From RGIG1681 sp045594425 (GTDB lineage Bacteria; Bacillota; Clostridia; Christensenellales; UBA1242), in the NCBI GenBank assembly GCA_045594425.1, contig JAZNYK010000007.1, positions 124,001-188,000 on the forward strand: a stretch of 64,000 bases of DNA, read 5' to 3'. Under the pieces are notes generated by a model. That model had not been told where the DNA came from and made no database searches. It saw only the letters and a list, made by a program, of their open reading frames with translations. The translations under genes and the position numbers were made by a program. Below, in pieces: positions 50,616-59,439 of the stretch; the first letter of the stretch is position 1, and every line of letters starts with the position of its first letter.

Positions 50616-51326
50616 TTAGTCATTCATGTTTGTTTTTAATGTTAAATGTTTTTCAATATTAAACTCTTTCCAAGCATCCATTGTTTCAGGTGGATACACT
50701 CTATAAATCATCTTTTGTTTTGAAATAGGATGATAGAATGAAAGTTCAGTTGCAAACAAGTTAAGCATAACTTTTGGCATATTTTCTCCACCATACTTTT
50801 GGTCGCCATAAATAGGACATTTGATGCTCTTTAATTGAACTCTGATTTGATGTCCTCTGCCTGAATATATTTTAACCTTAACAAGAGCGTGATTTGTTTC
50901 TGGATTGAACTCTAATGTTTCATAATCAAGTTCGGCTCTCTTTGCACCATTTTCAGACTGTGGAACAATTTTTACCATGTTTGTTTTTTCATCTTTTTTC
51001 AAATAACTTACAATCTTGCCCTTTGCTTCTCTTGGCTTGCCACAAACAACAGCATAATAAGTTTTGTCAAACTCACCTGCTCTCATTTGTTCTGAAAGTC
51101 TTGAAGCGGCTTTGCTTGTTTTGGCAAAAACCATAGCACCACCAGTTGGTCTGTCAAGTCTATGAACAAGACCAACAAATGCTTCACCTGGCTTATTGTA
51201 TTTTTCTTTAATATATTCCTTAACCCAAGTAAGCATATCTTTGTCACCGCTTTCATCTGGTTGACTTGGAACTCCTTGTGGTTTGCTAACAACAATTACA
51301 TGATTATCTTCATATAAAATTTCCAT
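50616..51326 (-). CDS. RluA-family pseudouridine synthase
   Basis: 236 residues. The catalytic motif VHRLDRPTGGAMVFAKT (about 73-89) carries the active-site Asp, and SGRGHQIRVQL and the N-terminal NHVIVVSKPQGV are also typical. There is no S4 domain. It makes pseudouridine in tRNA or rRNA; the exact site is unknown. The start at 51326 overlaps the stop of the RlmI-like gene (TAATG) with GAGAGG upstream, so both RNA-modification genes are coupled. Confidence 0.9.
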   Translation of the reverse strand: MEILYEDNHVIVVSKPQGVPSQPDESGDKDMLTWVKEYIKEKYNKPGEAFVGLVHRLDRPTGGAMVFAKTSKAASRLSEQMRAGEFDKTYYAVVCGKPREAKGKIVSYLKKDEKTNMVKIVPQSENGAKRAELDYETLEFNPETNHALVKVKIYSGRGHQIRVQLKSIKCPIYGDQKYGGENMPKVMLNLFATELSFYHPISKQKMIYRVYPPETMDAWKEFNIEKHLTLKTNMND

Positions 51327-52189
51327 TATTTTCCTCTCCATAAACCGCTTGTGCCACATGGAAGAAGAACACCATCTTCTTCTGTTGGAAGACAAAGTTC
51401 ATAAGCCTCTGAACTGCCTTTTTTGTCCTGCAAAGCAATATTTAATATATTTTCAAGAACAGTTGCGCCAAGCCCGGTTGTGTAACTGTTTATAAGAACG
51501 AAAAGTGGCTCATCTGACAAAACTTCTGTGCAAAGTTTAACAAAATCAAACAAGTTATCTTCAAGTTTCCAAACTTCACCATTTGAGCCTCTGCCATAAC
51601 TTGGTGGGTCCATTATGATTGCATCATATTTATGACCACGCTTAATTTCTCGAGTGACAAATTTTGTGCAGTCATCAACAATATATCTTACATGAGCATT
51701 TTCTAAACCAGATAATCTAATATTTTCCTTGCAACGCTCAACCATGTTTTTTGCAGCGTCAACATGACAAACACTTGCACCAGCAGATGCACAAGCAACT
51801 GTTGCACCACCAGTATAACCAAACAAGTTGAGAACACTTATTGGTCTGTTTGCTTTTTTGATTAAATCAATCATAACATCCCAGTTATGTGCTTGTTCAG
51901 GAAATAAACCTGTATGCTTAAATCCCATTGGTTTCAATGAGAATTTTAAGTTTTTATACGAAATAGTCCATTCATTTGGTGTTTTCTTTAAATATTGCCA
52001 TGCACCACCACCAGACTCACTTCTATGATACCAAGCGTGTAAGTTTTTATCTTTAGAAAGTGGTCTTTTTGAATGCCAAATAACTTGTGGGTCTGGGCGC
52101 AATAAAACAATGCCATTCCAACTCTCAAGTTTTTCGCCATCACCAGTAGCAATAACTTTATATTCTTTCCAATCTTTTGCGAGTTTCAT
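51326..52189 (-). CDS. RlmI-like class I SAM-dependent methyltransferase
   Basis: 287 residues. The SAM motif VLNLFGYTGGATVACASAGASVCHVD (about 120-145) and the catalytic MDPPSYGRG (about 194-202) match the 23S rRNA methyltransferase RlmI/RlmK group. The usual N-terminal PUA domain is absent; residues 1 to about 110 form a separate beta-rich region with Trp/His content. It probably methylates rRNA or another nucleic acid. The gene ends in TAATG over the RluA start and follows the CBS gene by ten bases. Confidence 0.85.
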   Translation of the reverse strand: MKLAKDWKEYKVIATGDGEKLESWNGIVLLRPDPQVIWHSKRPLSKDKNLHAWYHRSESGGGAWQYLKKTPNEWTISYKNLKFSLKPMGFKHTGLFPEQAHNWDVMIDLIKKANRPISVLNLFGYTGGATVACASAGASVCHVDAAKNMVERCKENIRLSGLENAHVRYIVDDCTKFVTREIKRGHKYDAIIMDPPSYGRGSNGEVWKLEDNLFDFVKLCTEVLSDEPLFVLINSYTTGLGATVLENILNIALQDKKGSSEAYELCLPTEEDGVLLPCGTSGLWRGK

Positions 52190-52199
52190 AAAACCTTCT

Positions 52200-52919
52200 T
52201 TAATAATTATCTAATATTGTGTTTAAATCAATAAGGTCAGCACTAACAATAACAACCTTTGCTGGTTCTGTGTAATTGCCATTTTCAGTCAAAATTACAC
52301 AAGAAAGTTTTCTGTTTTGTTGGAACATATACATAAGGTTTTCAATTGTAAGGCTTGCTGGAGCAACTTCATAGTGATTTGTTTCATTAAAAATATCCAA
52401 ACACTTTGAAACTGGCTCGTTTATTGAATCATCTATATCTTTTTGTTGTTCAACAAATTTTCCAATGCCGTCAACAACCATTTTTCTGTGAATAACACCA
52501 ACAAGTGTGCCAGAAATATACACTGGAACAACTGAATATCCAGACCTTGACATTTGCAAAACAACCTCTTTCAATGTTGTGTCACCATCAACGGTATAAA
52601 CTTTTCTTGGTCTTAAACATTCAATAACTCTTGGTGGTGTTGTGATTAATCTTGTGATTTTTTCAATTTTTTCAACAACATCAACATTTGGTTCAGCAAT
52701 AATATCATCATTGCTTTTGTGAACAATTGCATTACGAAGCCTTGCGTAATCAATAAGTTCTTCCTCAAATTTTGAAACAACCGTGTTCACATTTGCAACC
52801 TTTCGAATCATATCTGAAAAAGTAAGTGACCTTTTTATTGAATAAATATCACGAAGACCTTGGTCAAGTCTGTTATATGCCGAAATAAATCGTTTTGCAT
52901 TAGCGTTCTTTTCTTCCAT
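52200..52919 (-). CDS. HEPN-like/CBS-pair fusion protein
   Basis: 239 residues. About 1-75 is helical and contains LRNAIVHK (Arg62-Asn63-...-His67), the R-x4-H pattern of HEPN domains, with preceding helices as expected. About 100-235 holds a CBS pair, marked by YTVDGDTTLKEVVLQMSRSGYSVVPVY and LVGVIHRKMVVDG, which commonly binds adenine nucleotides. A nucleotide-sensing, RNA-acting protein would fit, but activity is unproven and some HEPN domains only bind RNA or partners. The ATG at 52919 has AAAGGAG upstream. It lies ahead of two RNA-modification genes. Confidence 0.65.
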   Translation of the reverse strand: MEEKNANAKRFISAYNRLDQGLRDIYSIKRSLTFSDMIRKVANVNTVVSKFEEELIDYARLRNAIVHKSNDDIIAEPNVDVVEKIEKITRLITTPPRVIECLRPRKVYTVDGDTTLKEVVLQMSRSGYSVVPVYISGTLVGVIHRKMVVDGIGKFVEQQKDIDDSINEPVSKCLDIFNETNHYEVAPASLTIENLMYMFQQNRKLSCVILTENGNYTEPAKVVIVSADLIDLNTILDNY

Positions 52920-53005
52920 AAATTGCTCCTTTTGTCTACACAAACATAATAACAAAATTTTTATGTTTAGTCAAAGTGATTTATGCTATATCAAAACAAA
53001 CTTAA

Positions 53006-53932
53006 CTATCTATCCATTTGATTAGGATTTGCTTTTTGATGGGCTTTTATGATATCAATTGCTTGGTATAGCCCTTCAACAAAACCTCTTGTGTTTGGGT
53101 TTGTTAACAAAACATGGTCACCACCATGGTAATTTTCAAGCATTACCCTTTCGCTTTCTGGAAGATATTTAATGTTGTCATTATCAAAAACACGAACTGG
53201 TTTGCCTTTTGAGGTTTTAACTTGACTAAATTCAACGCCCATAGCACCACAAAATTCTTGCATAATTGAAGGTTTCATTTTTTGAACCTTTCCTGGTCTA
53301 ATGAAAATTTTACAAGTTCCCTCTGGAGTTTTTATCAATTTCATTGGATAATCATCTTTAATTGAATCACCTGCAAAAATACAGTGTTTAATTTTTGATC
53401 TATCTGGGCACATCATTGAAGCAATTCTTTCAACACTTTCTAATTTTTTGTGTGATGAAGCCATTCTGATTGCACGTTGTTCTTCACTGAATGCCTGTGG
53501 AACAAACACATCACTTAAACTATTTCCAAGTGGATTAATTTCAAAATAATAGTCATTTTCTTTATAAACTAGATATCTAAAATATTTTTCACAAGTGTTT
53601 TCATAAACCATTTTTGCCCTTTCAGGCGAATCGTTTGAATGGTCAAAAAATGTCATACGCATATCTTGATGAATACCAGGAGCATCATTTGCATCAATTG
53701 TTGCAAGTGAGGCATTTGTAACAACACAAATAACAGGTGTTAAACCTGTTTCTCTTTCAAAATCTTTAAGTGCCCTTGTTACACGTGCTTTAATTGCGGG
53801 AACTTCATTCATTTTATTTTCAGTATACATACAAGAGCAACTGTTATATTCACCAGAAAATGGCACAATTGTTTCATTAAAATCAGTAAAAATTAAAATT
53901 TCATTGTCTTTTAATTGTTGATTTTTTCTCAT
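53006..53932 (-). CDS. HAD-like hydrolase family protein
   Basis: 308 residues. HAD motifs can be traced: motif I FTDFNETIVPF (about 14-24, with Asp16 as probable nucleophile), motif II VTNAS (about 71-75) and a motif IV-like FAGDSIKDDYP (about 191-201). The second acid of DxDxT is Asn, as in some HAD groups. A likely phosphatase with unknown substrate. It stands alone upstream of the CBS gene; no signal peptide or membrane helix is visible. Confidence 0.7.
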   Translation of the reverse strand: MRKNQQLKDNEILIFTDFNETIVPFSGEYNSCSCMYTENKMNEVPAIKARVTRALKDFERETGLTPVICVVTNASLATIDANDAPGIHQDMRMTFFDHSNDSPERAKMVYENTCEKYFRYLVYKENDYYFEINPLGNSLSDVFVPQAFSEEQRAIRMASSHKKLESVERIASMMCPDRSKIKHCIFAGDSIKDDYPMKLIKTPEGTCKIFIRPGKVQKMKPSIMQEFCGAMGVEFSQVKTSKGKPVRVFDNDNIKYLPESERVMLENYHGGDHVLLTNPNTRGFVEGLYQAIDIIKAHQKANPNQMDR

Positions 53933-54005
53933 AAAAATCCCCTCTAATACTTATTATATCATACATTTTAGTGTTTTTAAATACTTTTTTATATAAAAAA
54001 TTCAC

Positions 54006-54033
54006 TTGCTTTTTGCGTGCAATGTGGTATAAT
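54006..54033 (+). promoter_or_regulatory. SRP RNA promoter
   Basis: TTGCTT (54006-54011) and TATAAT (54028-54033) with a 16-base spacer; transcription would begin at about 54040, the 5' end of the RNA. Confidence 0.7.
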
Positions 54034-54039
54034 ACATTT

Positions 54040-54312
54040 GTGCTAGGCTAAATGGGGAGCCAGTAGTGCCCTGTAACCTGAGATCTACTATAGCAGGATT
54101 GACCGCACTTTTAGGGATATGGTATGGAAGGTTGCGTTAAGCAAGCGATGTTGATAACAAGGTCTTAAGCAACAAAACTTTGTGAACCGTGTCAGAGCCT
54201 GACCGCAGCAGCACTAAGCAAATCATTTTGTGTGCCTTGAGGTTGCTTTGAAGTAGTTGGCTACTTAATTTCCACTTCGGTGCTGTATAACAACAAGTGT
54301 GCCTAGCACTTT
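54040..54312 (+). ncRNA. ffs: large bacterial SRP RNA (scRNA) with Alu domain
   Basis: About 270 bases. Both ends pair (GTGCTAGGC at 54040-54048 with GCCTAGCAC at 54301-54309) and a T run follows. The 5' part GGGGAGCCAGTAGTGCCCTGTAACC matches the Alu domain of Bacillus-type scRNA. The Ffh-binding domain is clear from GTGAACCGTGTCAG and GCAGCAGCACTAAG (54181-54217). The apical tip reads GCCTGACCGC instead of the usual CCGGAAGG, so the common GGAA tetraloop is replaced by a TGAC-type loop. The RNA is part of the signal recognition particle that directs ribosomes to the membrane. Confidence 0.92.
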
Positions 54313-54360
54313 TTTTTTCGCAAATTATTTTGCAAAATCGATTTCTAACAAATCAAAAAA

Positions 54361-54383
54361 GATATATGGAAATTCCATATATC
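54361..54383 (-). terminator. terminator of the subtilisin-like protease gene
   Basis: GATATATGGAA/TTCCATATATC palindrome (54361-54371 with 54373-54383) inside A and T runs, right after the stop codon on the minus strand. Confidence 0.85.
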
Positions 54384-54390
54384 TTTTTTA

Positions 54391-57300
54391 TTAACTAAAA
54401 TCTTCTTCTTTTGGCTTTTTTCTTCTTGCAAAAATCAACAAGCCAGAAATTAATACAATTCCAATCAATCCATAAATAACATAAGTTGGTATTGATTTAA
54501 AGAAGTTTGCTGGTTTCTCCTCAATTACAAGTTCACCATCAATAAAATTAACTGAATAGTTTTTGTTGTCCCATTCACCTTCCAAAATATAGGTTGAGCC
54601 TGGCATTAATTCAACAACATTATCAGGTGTTTTGATTTTAATTTTTAAATCATCAATATCATATAAAATACCCGAAGTTATCACATATGCATTTTGGTCA
54701 ATCAGCATATTTTCAGAATACTCAAGCGTTTGATTTAAAATCTTTATAACAATTTCTCTTTTGTTTACCGTGTAAACACCACTTGTTATTGTGCAATTAT
54801 AGTTCTTATTATCAGAAGTTGCGGTGATTTCATATTCCCCAACCCCACTAAATTCTTGAGCATTTGTTGAGAGTGTAAGTTTTAAGTCATCGCCATCTAA
54901 CAACATTCCACTTGTAATAACATAATCGGTTGAACTTAAAACAATTGCCCCGCCATAAATTGAATGTTGATTATCAAGTTTTATTGAAATATTTCTTGCG
55001 TCAATAGTAAGCACACTTGTAATAAAACTTGCATCATAGTTAGCATTTGAATAAACCGCAAAAAGTTCATATTCACCAACATTTGACCTTTGACCAATAC
55101 TTGAGTGAAGAGTTATGTTTAAGTCATCACCATTAACGATTTCACCTTTTGTAACTTCATACTCATTCTGAACTCGCGAATATGTTCCACCATAAACCAT
55201 TCTCTGGTTTTCTAGTTTTATTGTCACCTGTCGCTTTTGAATTTCTAACTTTCCTGCATAGTATGAAACATCATAGTTTTTATTGCCATAATTCAAATAA
55301 ATATAATAAGTTCCAACTTCGCTAAAGTTTGTTGCAACTGTATAAAGTTCAATGTTTAAATCGTCACCATTAACAATTTCGCCAGAATACACGCTAAACT
55401 TGTCACCATCGATAACAACGTCACCATATATTGCTGTTTGGTCATCAATCTCAAATGAAATTGGTCTTGCAAAAATTGTATAATAACCACCAATAACATC
55501 AATATCATAGTTATCGTTTCCAACTGAAACCACATCAATTTCATAAGAGCCAATATCTGATGTTTCTGTTGCCGATGTTTGAAGCGTGATGTTTAAATTA
55601 TCACCATTAACAAGATTCCCTTTTGAAATTGAATATAATTGGTCAACTTCAACATCATCGCCATAAACACCTGTTTGATTTTCTACCAAAATAGTTATGC
55701 TTCTTTGAATGATAACATAATCTGCATTAACAAACGTGATGTTATATCCACCAGAGTTTAACACAGTTCCAACAAGTGCATAAGTGCCAACATCAGATTC
55801 ATGCGATGCTTCAGTGGAAATATCGATTGCCACATTTGACATATCAACATGAATGTTAACCGAATATAACGAATCATCCACAGAAACTTTATTTCCATAA
55901 ATGCTAGATTGATTTTCAAGTGTTATAACAATATCTGTTGCATCCGAGTTATCTTCTTTAATTGTAAGAAGTGCGGAACCATATGCATCATAATAACCAT
56001 CTGCCGAAATTTTGAAATAAACTGGTGTTTCTGAAGAAATATCAACAAAATCTCCAATTCCAGCAACATCTGTTATGTCATACACACCAACAGTTAAACC
56101 ATAAGAAATTGAATAGTTTGCCACACTATCATCAACGTCAATATAAATATTATGTGCTTCACCATCATAAACATGAACGCTGTCCATCGCATTATATTCA
56201 ATAAAATCTACACCTGCTCGATTTTGTGTTGAATATACATAATAATTATTATTTGCTAAACCATAATTCACATAAGAACTGATTGTAAAACCATCGAAGG
56301 CAGATTTTACAAACAAATCTGGCGAATAAATAAATGCATAAGTGTTCAAAAATGTTGAAACGTATGTGCTTGTTGCAGATGTTGAAAAGTCATAATAAAC
56401 ATTGTCAAGGTCATAGCAATAAAATGCACCTGATTCATATGTCGTGTTTGTTGATTCAATATGCAAATTGTTGACATACGCTCCTTGAAATAATCTTTCT
56501 GGAATTTTTTTGCTGCTCGTAGAAATCATTAAATTTTGAATATATGTTCCACCAAAAGGCAAAGCAATTCCAAAAGAACCATCTTCATATTCAACAATAT
56601 AACTGCTGCTAGAAACCGATTTTGCTCTATAATCTAAAGTTCCAATTGAAGATTCATAAACAGCATTTCCACCAATGCTAGAAATTGTTAAAGGAATAAC
56701 AAGTTCAGCAAGATTAAGATTCATCATTGAACATGGTTCAATGGTTACAATATTTGAAAGAGTTCCGTTTAGCCTAATTGAACTTAAAACAGAATAAGTT
56801 CCCCCATCTCTGCTATAAAGATAAACTAAAGAATTTGAACTATAAAGCGCTGTGCCATCAGCATAGAATGATGTGTTTGATGAATGCACTTTTAAATCAA
56901 TGCTATCAGCAACACCATAAAAAGCAAGTTCACCAATTGATTCAACCTTTTCGCCAATTGTAAAACTTTGTAAACTTGAACATTGATAGAAGCAAGCCGA
57001 AGAGAGTGTTGTGATGTTCATAATTTGACAAGTTGAAAGTGCACTGCAACCATAGAATAAAGCATCACCAATAGTTGTTAAGCCATCAAGTCTAACAGAT
57101 TTTAACGCCGTGTTTGCCGAAAACGCATATGCCAATGCTTCTTGAAGTTTTGGAAGATAAATTCCTTTTTCGCCGTCATTTAATGTAGAACTTGAAACTA
57201 TTTCAATGTTTGGACAATGTCTAAACGCTGAAATATAAATTTTTTCAACCCCAGGTGCAAGCACTTTTTCAAGGCTCAAACAATCTTGGAAAACATAACC

Positions 57301-59325
57301 TCCAAGTGTTGTGCAAGAACTTGGAATTTCCACTGAAACAAGTTCAGAGCCTTTAAACAAAGATGGTGTTATAGACTTAACTTCAATACCGTCTATCGTA
57401 TCTGGAATAACAAGGTCTGTGAAATGACCGTTATAAGAAGTTATTTCACCATATTCATCAATCTCAAAATAATCTTCAATTGGTTGATTTGCTGAAAATA
57501 ATGTAACTTCAAAAACTTCAGTAATTTTTGTAAGCACACCATCTGTTAGCATATACCCCACTGCTTTAACTGTTGTTGATTCTAAAATTCCAATAGAACC
57601 TGTGTATGTTTGTGACGCTTGATATGAAGGAATAGTTCCATCGGTTGTGTAACAAATTGAAAGCGATGGGTCTTCACATTCTATTTCCAAAAGCATTGAA
57701 TCTTCAAAACTATAATAACTCAAACTCAAATCAATTAATGTGCCACTATCATAAAACGATAATTTTGAATCAACCTTTTCAACGGAATAGTTTGAAAGAC
57801 TTGCCATTCCATGACCATAAAAAATATCAAATCCAGAACTGCCAAGGTCAACAGCATTTTCATAAAGCAAAGATTCTATGTTGTTTGCGGTGTATGTTGG
57901 CAATGTTGTTTGATAATAAGAAGAATCAGAACACAAAAGTGCAACAACACCACTCACATGAGGTGTTGCCATTGATGTTCCTGAAAGTGTTGCATATGTG
58001 TTTGCATAAACACCATTTGAAGAACCAATGTATGCTGATAAAATTCTTGTTCCTGGAGCACTAACATCAACATGACTACCAAAATTTGAGTAAGAATCAT
58101 CAAATAAAACAGTAGTTCCACTTTGTTTTAAAGAAGACACAACCACAGCATTTTCACACGCTGCTGGAAGATAGTTACTTGTGTTATCACTTTCATTTCC
58201 TGCTGCAACAATCGGAAGAATGTTTTTATCTGTTCTTAAATTAGAAAAAATAGATTTAAATTCTGTGTATCCATAAGAATAATATCCACAGCCTAAACTC
58301 ATGTTTATGCAAGCAATATTATAATTTGGAGCATAAACTTCATAAATTTTTTCTAACGCAGAAAAAATTGCAAGAGTTGAGCCATGACCAGTTGAGTCAA
58401 AAACCTTTATAGGTAAAATTTTTACATTGTTTGGAGTGAGGTCACAAATAATCCCAGAAACGTGAGTTCCATGACCATCATCATCTTCAAAAGCATATCC
58501 GCTATAAGTGTAGTTTGTTGTGTAATAAGATGTGCCTACATAGTTTGAATTGCCATCAGTAACAATTCTTCCAGAAAACATTGAATGTGAGGTGTTAATT
58601 CCTGAATCTACAACAGCAACAACAACATCCCTGTCTGTTCCATTAACATCCAAATAATCTCTATATGGTCCTATCTCAATTGCTTCTGCGCCCCATGTGC
58701 GGTCGTTTGAATAATCATAAGAACCTTCTGTTTCTGCTTGAGCAACAATCACGCTGTCAACATAAACCTCTGTGCCTTCAGCAATCAAGTTGTTATATGC
58801 ATTTTTAGTATCAAACTCGTTTTCATAGCACAATACGTTATAGTTTTTGTAACCAGAAACAACTTTTGTTGCTCCATAAGTTTCATCAATATCACCAAAA
58901 ACAATAAGTCTTTTTAACACATACTTTGAAAAGATTTCATAACCATCAAATGTTTCAAAAGCAACATACCCAAGTTTATTACAAATATCTCTAAATATTT
59001 CCCCATCCAAAGATGAGTTTAAACTTGACTCGAATGTTTGATAATTTTCACCGGTAGTGTTATTTTTTATAGAAACCCCTTCATCTGACTCAATTGGTGT
59101 TAAACCAAGAGAACTAACCATGCTTTCTAATGTCGCATTTTCACTTGAAAGTTTTATACCTTGCATTTTGTCATCAGATAAAAGACTGGCAACATTGCTT
59201 TCAAAAACATAAAATTCCTTAACACTTCCACCATCACCTTTGTGCAAAGATTTCACGCCCACAAAACTTGTAAGTGCAAGCAAAATACACACAAAAATAA
59301 CAGAAAACTTTTTTAAATTCTTCAT
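54391..59325 (-). CDS. large cell-surface subtilisin-like serine protease with MBG repeats
   Basis: 1644 residues. Signal peptide (about 1-25), prodomain-like region, then the S8 domain with the triad Asp240 (VVDSG), His285 (GHGTHVSG) and Ser451 (GTSMATPH); oxyanion Asn377. About 541-605 matches a chitobiase-type CHB_HEX domain (YTTDGTIPS). Next is a BspA-like leucine-rich region (about 615-990), and at about 1130-1600 six MBG/YDG-type repeats begin with a xNQxxxYG pattern. A C-terminal helix (about 1610-1632) with a basic tail anchors it. It likely acts on extracellular proteins or on host mucus/glycan surfaces; the substrate is not known. Confidence 0.92.
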   Translation of the reverse strand: MKNLKKFSVIFVCILLALTSFVGVKSLHKGDGGSVKEFYVFESNVASLLSDDKMQGIKLSSENATLESMVSSLGLTPIESDEGVSIKNNTTGENYQTFESSLNSSLDGEIFRDICNKLGYVAFETFDGYEIFSKYVLKRLIVFGDIDETYGATKVVSGYKNYNVLCYENEFDTKNAYNNLIAEGTEVYVDSVIVAQAETEGSYDYSNDRTWGAEAIEIGPYRDYLDVNGTDRDVVVAVVDSGINTSHSMFSGRIVTDGNSNYVGTSYYTTNYTYSGYAFEDDDGHGTHVSGIICDLTPNNVKILPIKVFDSTGHGSTLAIFSALEKIYEVYAPNYNIACINMSLGCGYYSYGYTEFKSIFSNLRTDKNILPIVAAGNESDNTSNYLPAACENAVVVSSLKQSGTTVLFDDSYSNFGSHVDVSAPGTRILSAYIGSSNGVYANTYATLSGTSMATPHVSGVVALLCSDSSYYQTTLPTYTANNIESLLYENAVDLGSSGFDIFYGHGMASLSNYSVEKVDSKLSFYDSGTLIDLSLSYYSFEDSMLLEIECEDPSLSICYTTDGTIPSYQASQTYTGSIGILESTTVKAVGYMLTDGVLTKITEVFEVTLFSANQPIEDYFEIDEYGEITSYNGHFTDLVIPDTIDGIEVKSITPSLFKGSELVSVEIPSSCTTLGGYVFQDCLSLEKVLAPGVEKIYISAFRHCPNIEIVSSSTLNDGEKGIYLPKLQEALAYAFSANTALKSVRLDGLTTIGDALFYGCSALSTCQIMNITTLSSACFYQCSSLQSFTIGEKVESIGELAFYGVADSIDLKVHSSNTSFYADGTALYSSNSLVYLYSRDGGTYSVLSSIRLNGTLSNIVTIEPCSMMNLNLAELVIPLTISSIGGNAVYESSIGTLDYRAKSVSSSSYIVEYEDGSFGIALPFGGTYIQNLMISTSSKKIPERLFQGAYVNNLHIESTNTTYESGAFYCYDLDNVYYDFSTSATSTYVSTFLNTYAFIYSPDLFVKSAFDGFTISSYVNYGLANNNYYVYSTQNRAGVDFIEYNAMDSVHVYDGEAHNIYIDVDDSVANYSISYGLTVGVYDITDVAGIGDFVDISSETPVYFKISADGYYDAYGSALLTIKEDNSDATDIVITLENQSSIYGNKVSVDDSLYSVNIHVDMSNVAIDISTEASHESDVGTYALVGTVLNSGGYNITFVNADYVIIQRSITILVENQTGVYGDDVEVDQLYSISKGNLVNGDNLNITLQTSATETSDIGSYEIDVVSVGNDNYDIDVIGGYYTIFARPISFEIDDQTAIYGDVVIDGDKFSVYSGEIVNGDDLNIELYTVATNFSEVGTYYIYLNYGNKNYDVSYYAGKLEIQKRQVTIKLENQRMVYGGTYSRVQNEYEVTKGEIVNGDDLNITLHSSIGQRSNVGEYELFAVYSNANYDASFITSVLTIDARNISIKLDNQHSIYGGAIVLSSTDYVITSGMLLDGDDLKLTLSTNAQEFSGVGEYEITATSDNKNYNCTITSGVYTVNKREIVIKILNQTLEYSENMLIDQNAYVITSGILYDIDDLKIKIKTPDNVVELMPGSTYILEGEWDNKNYSVNFIDGELVIEEKPANFFKSIPTYVIYGLIGIVLISGLLIFARRKKPKEEDFS

Positions 59326-59398
59326 TTGAACCCCTAATAAAATATAAAAATTTTATTCTAGCAAATCTCATTTACATAATAACAAAAAACACATAAAA

Positions 59399-59423
59399 AA
59401 AGCCACCCTTTTAGGGTGGCTTT
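59399..59423 (-). terminator. terminator of adhE
   Basis: AAAGCCACCCT/AGGGTGGCTTT stem (59399-59409 with 59413-59423), T run on the minus strand, after the adhE stop codon. Confidence 0.88.
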
Positions 59424-59439
59424 AACAAATTTCATAAAA

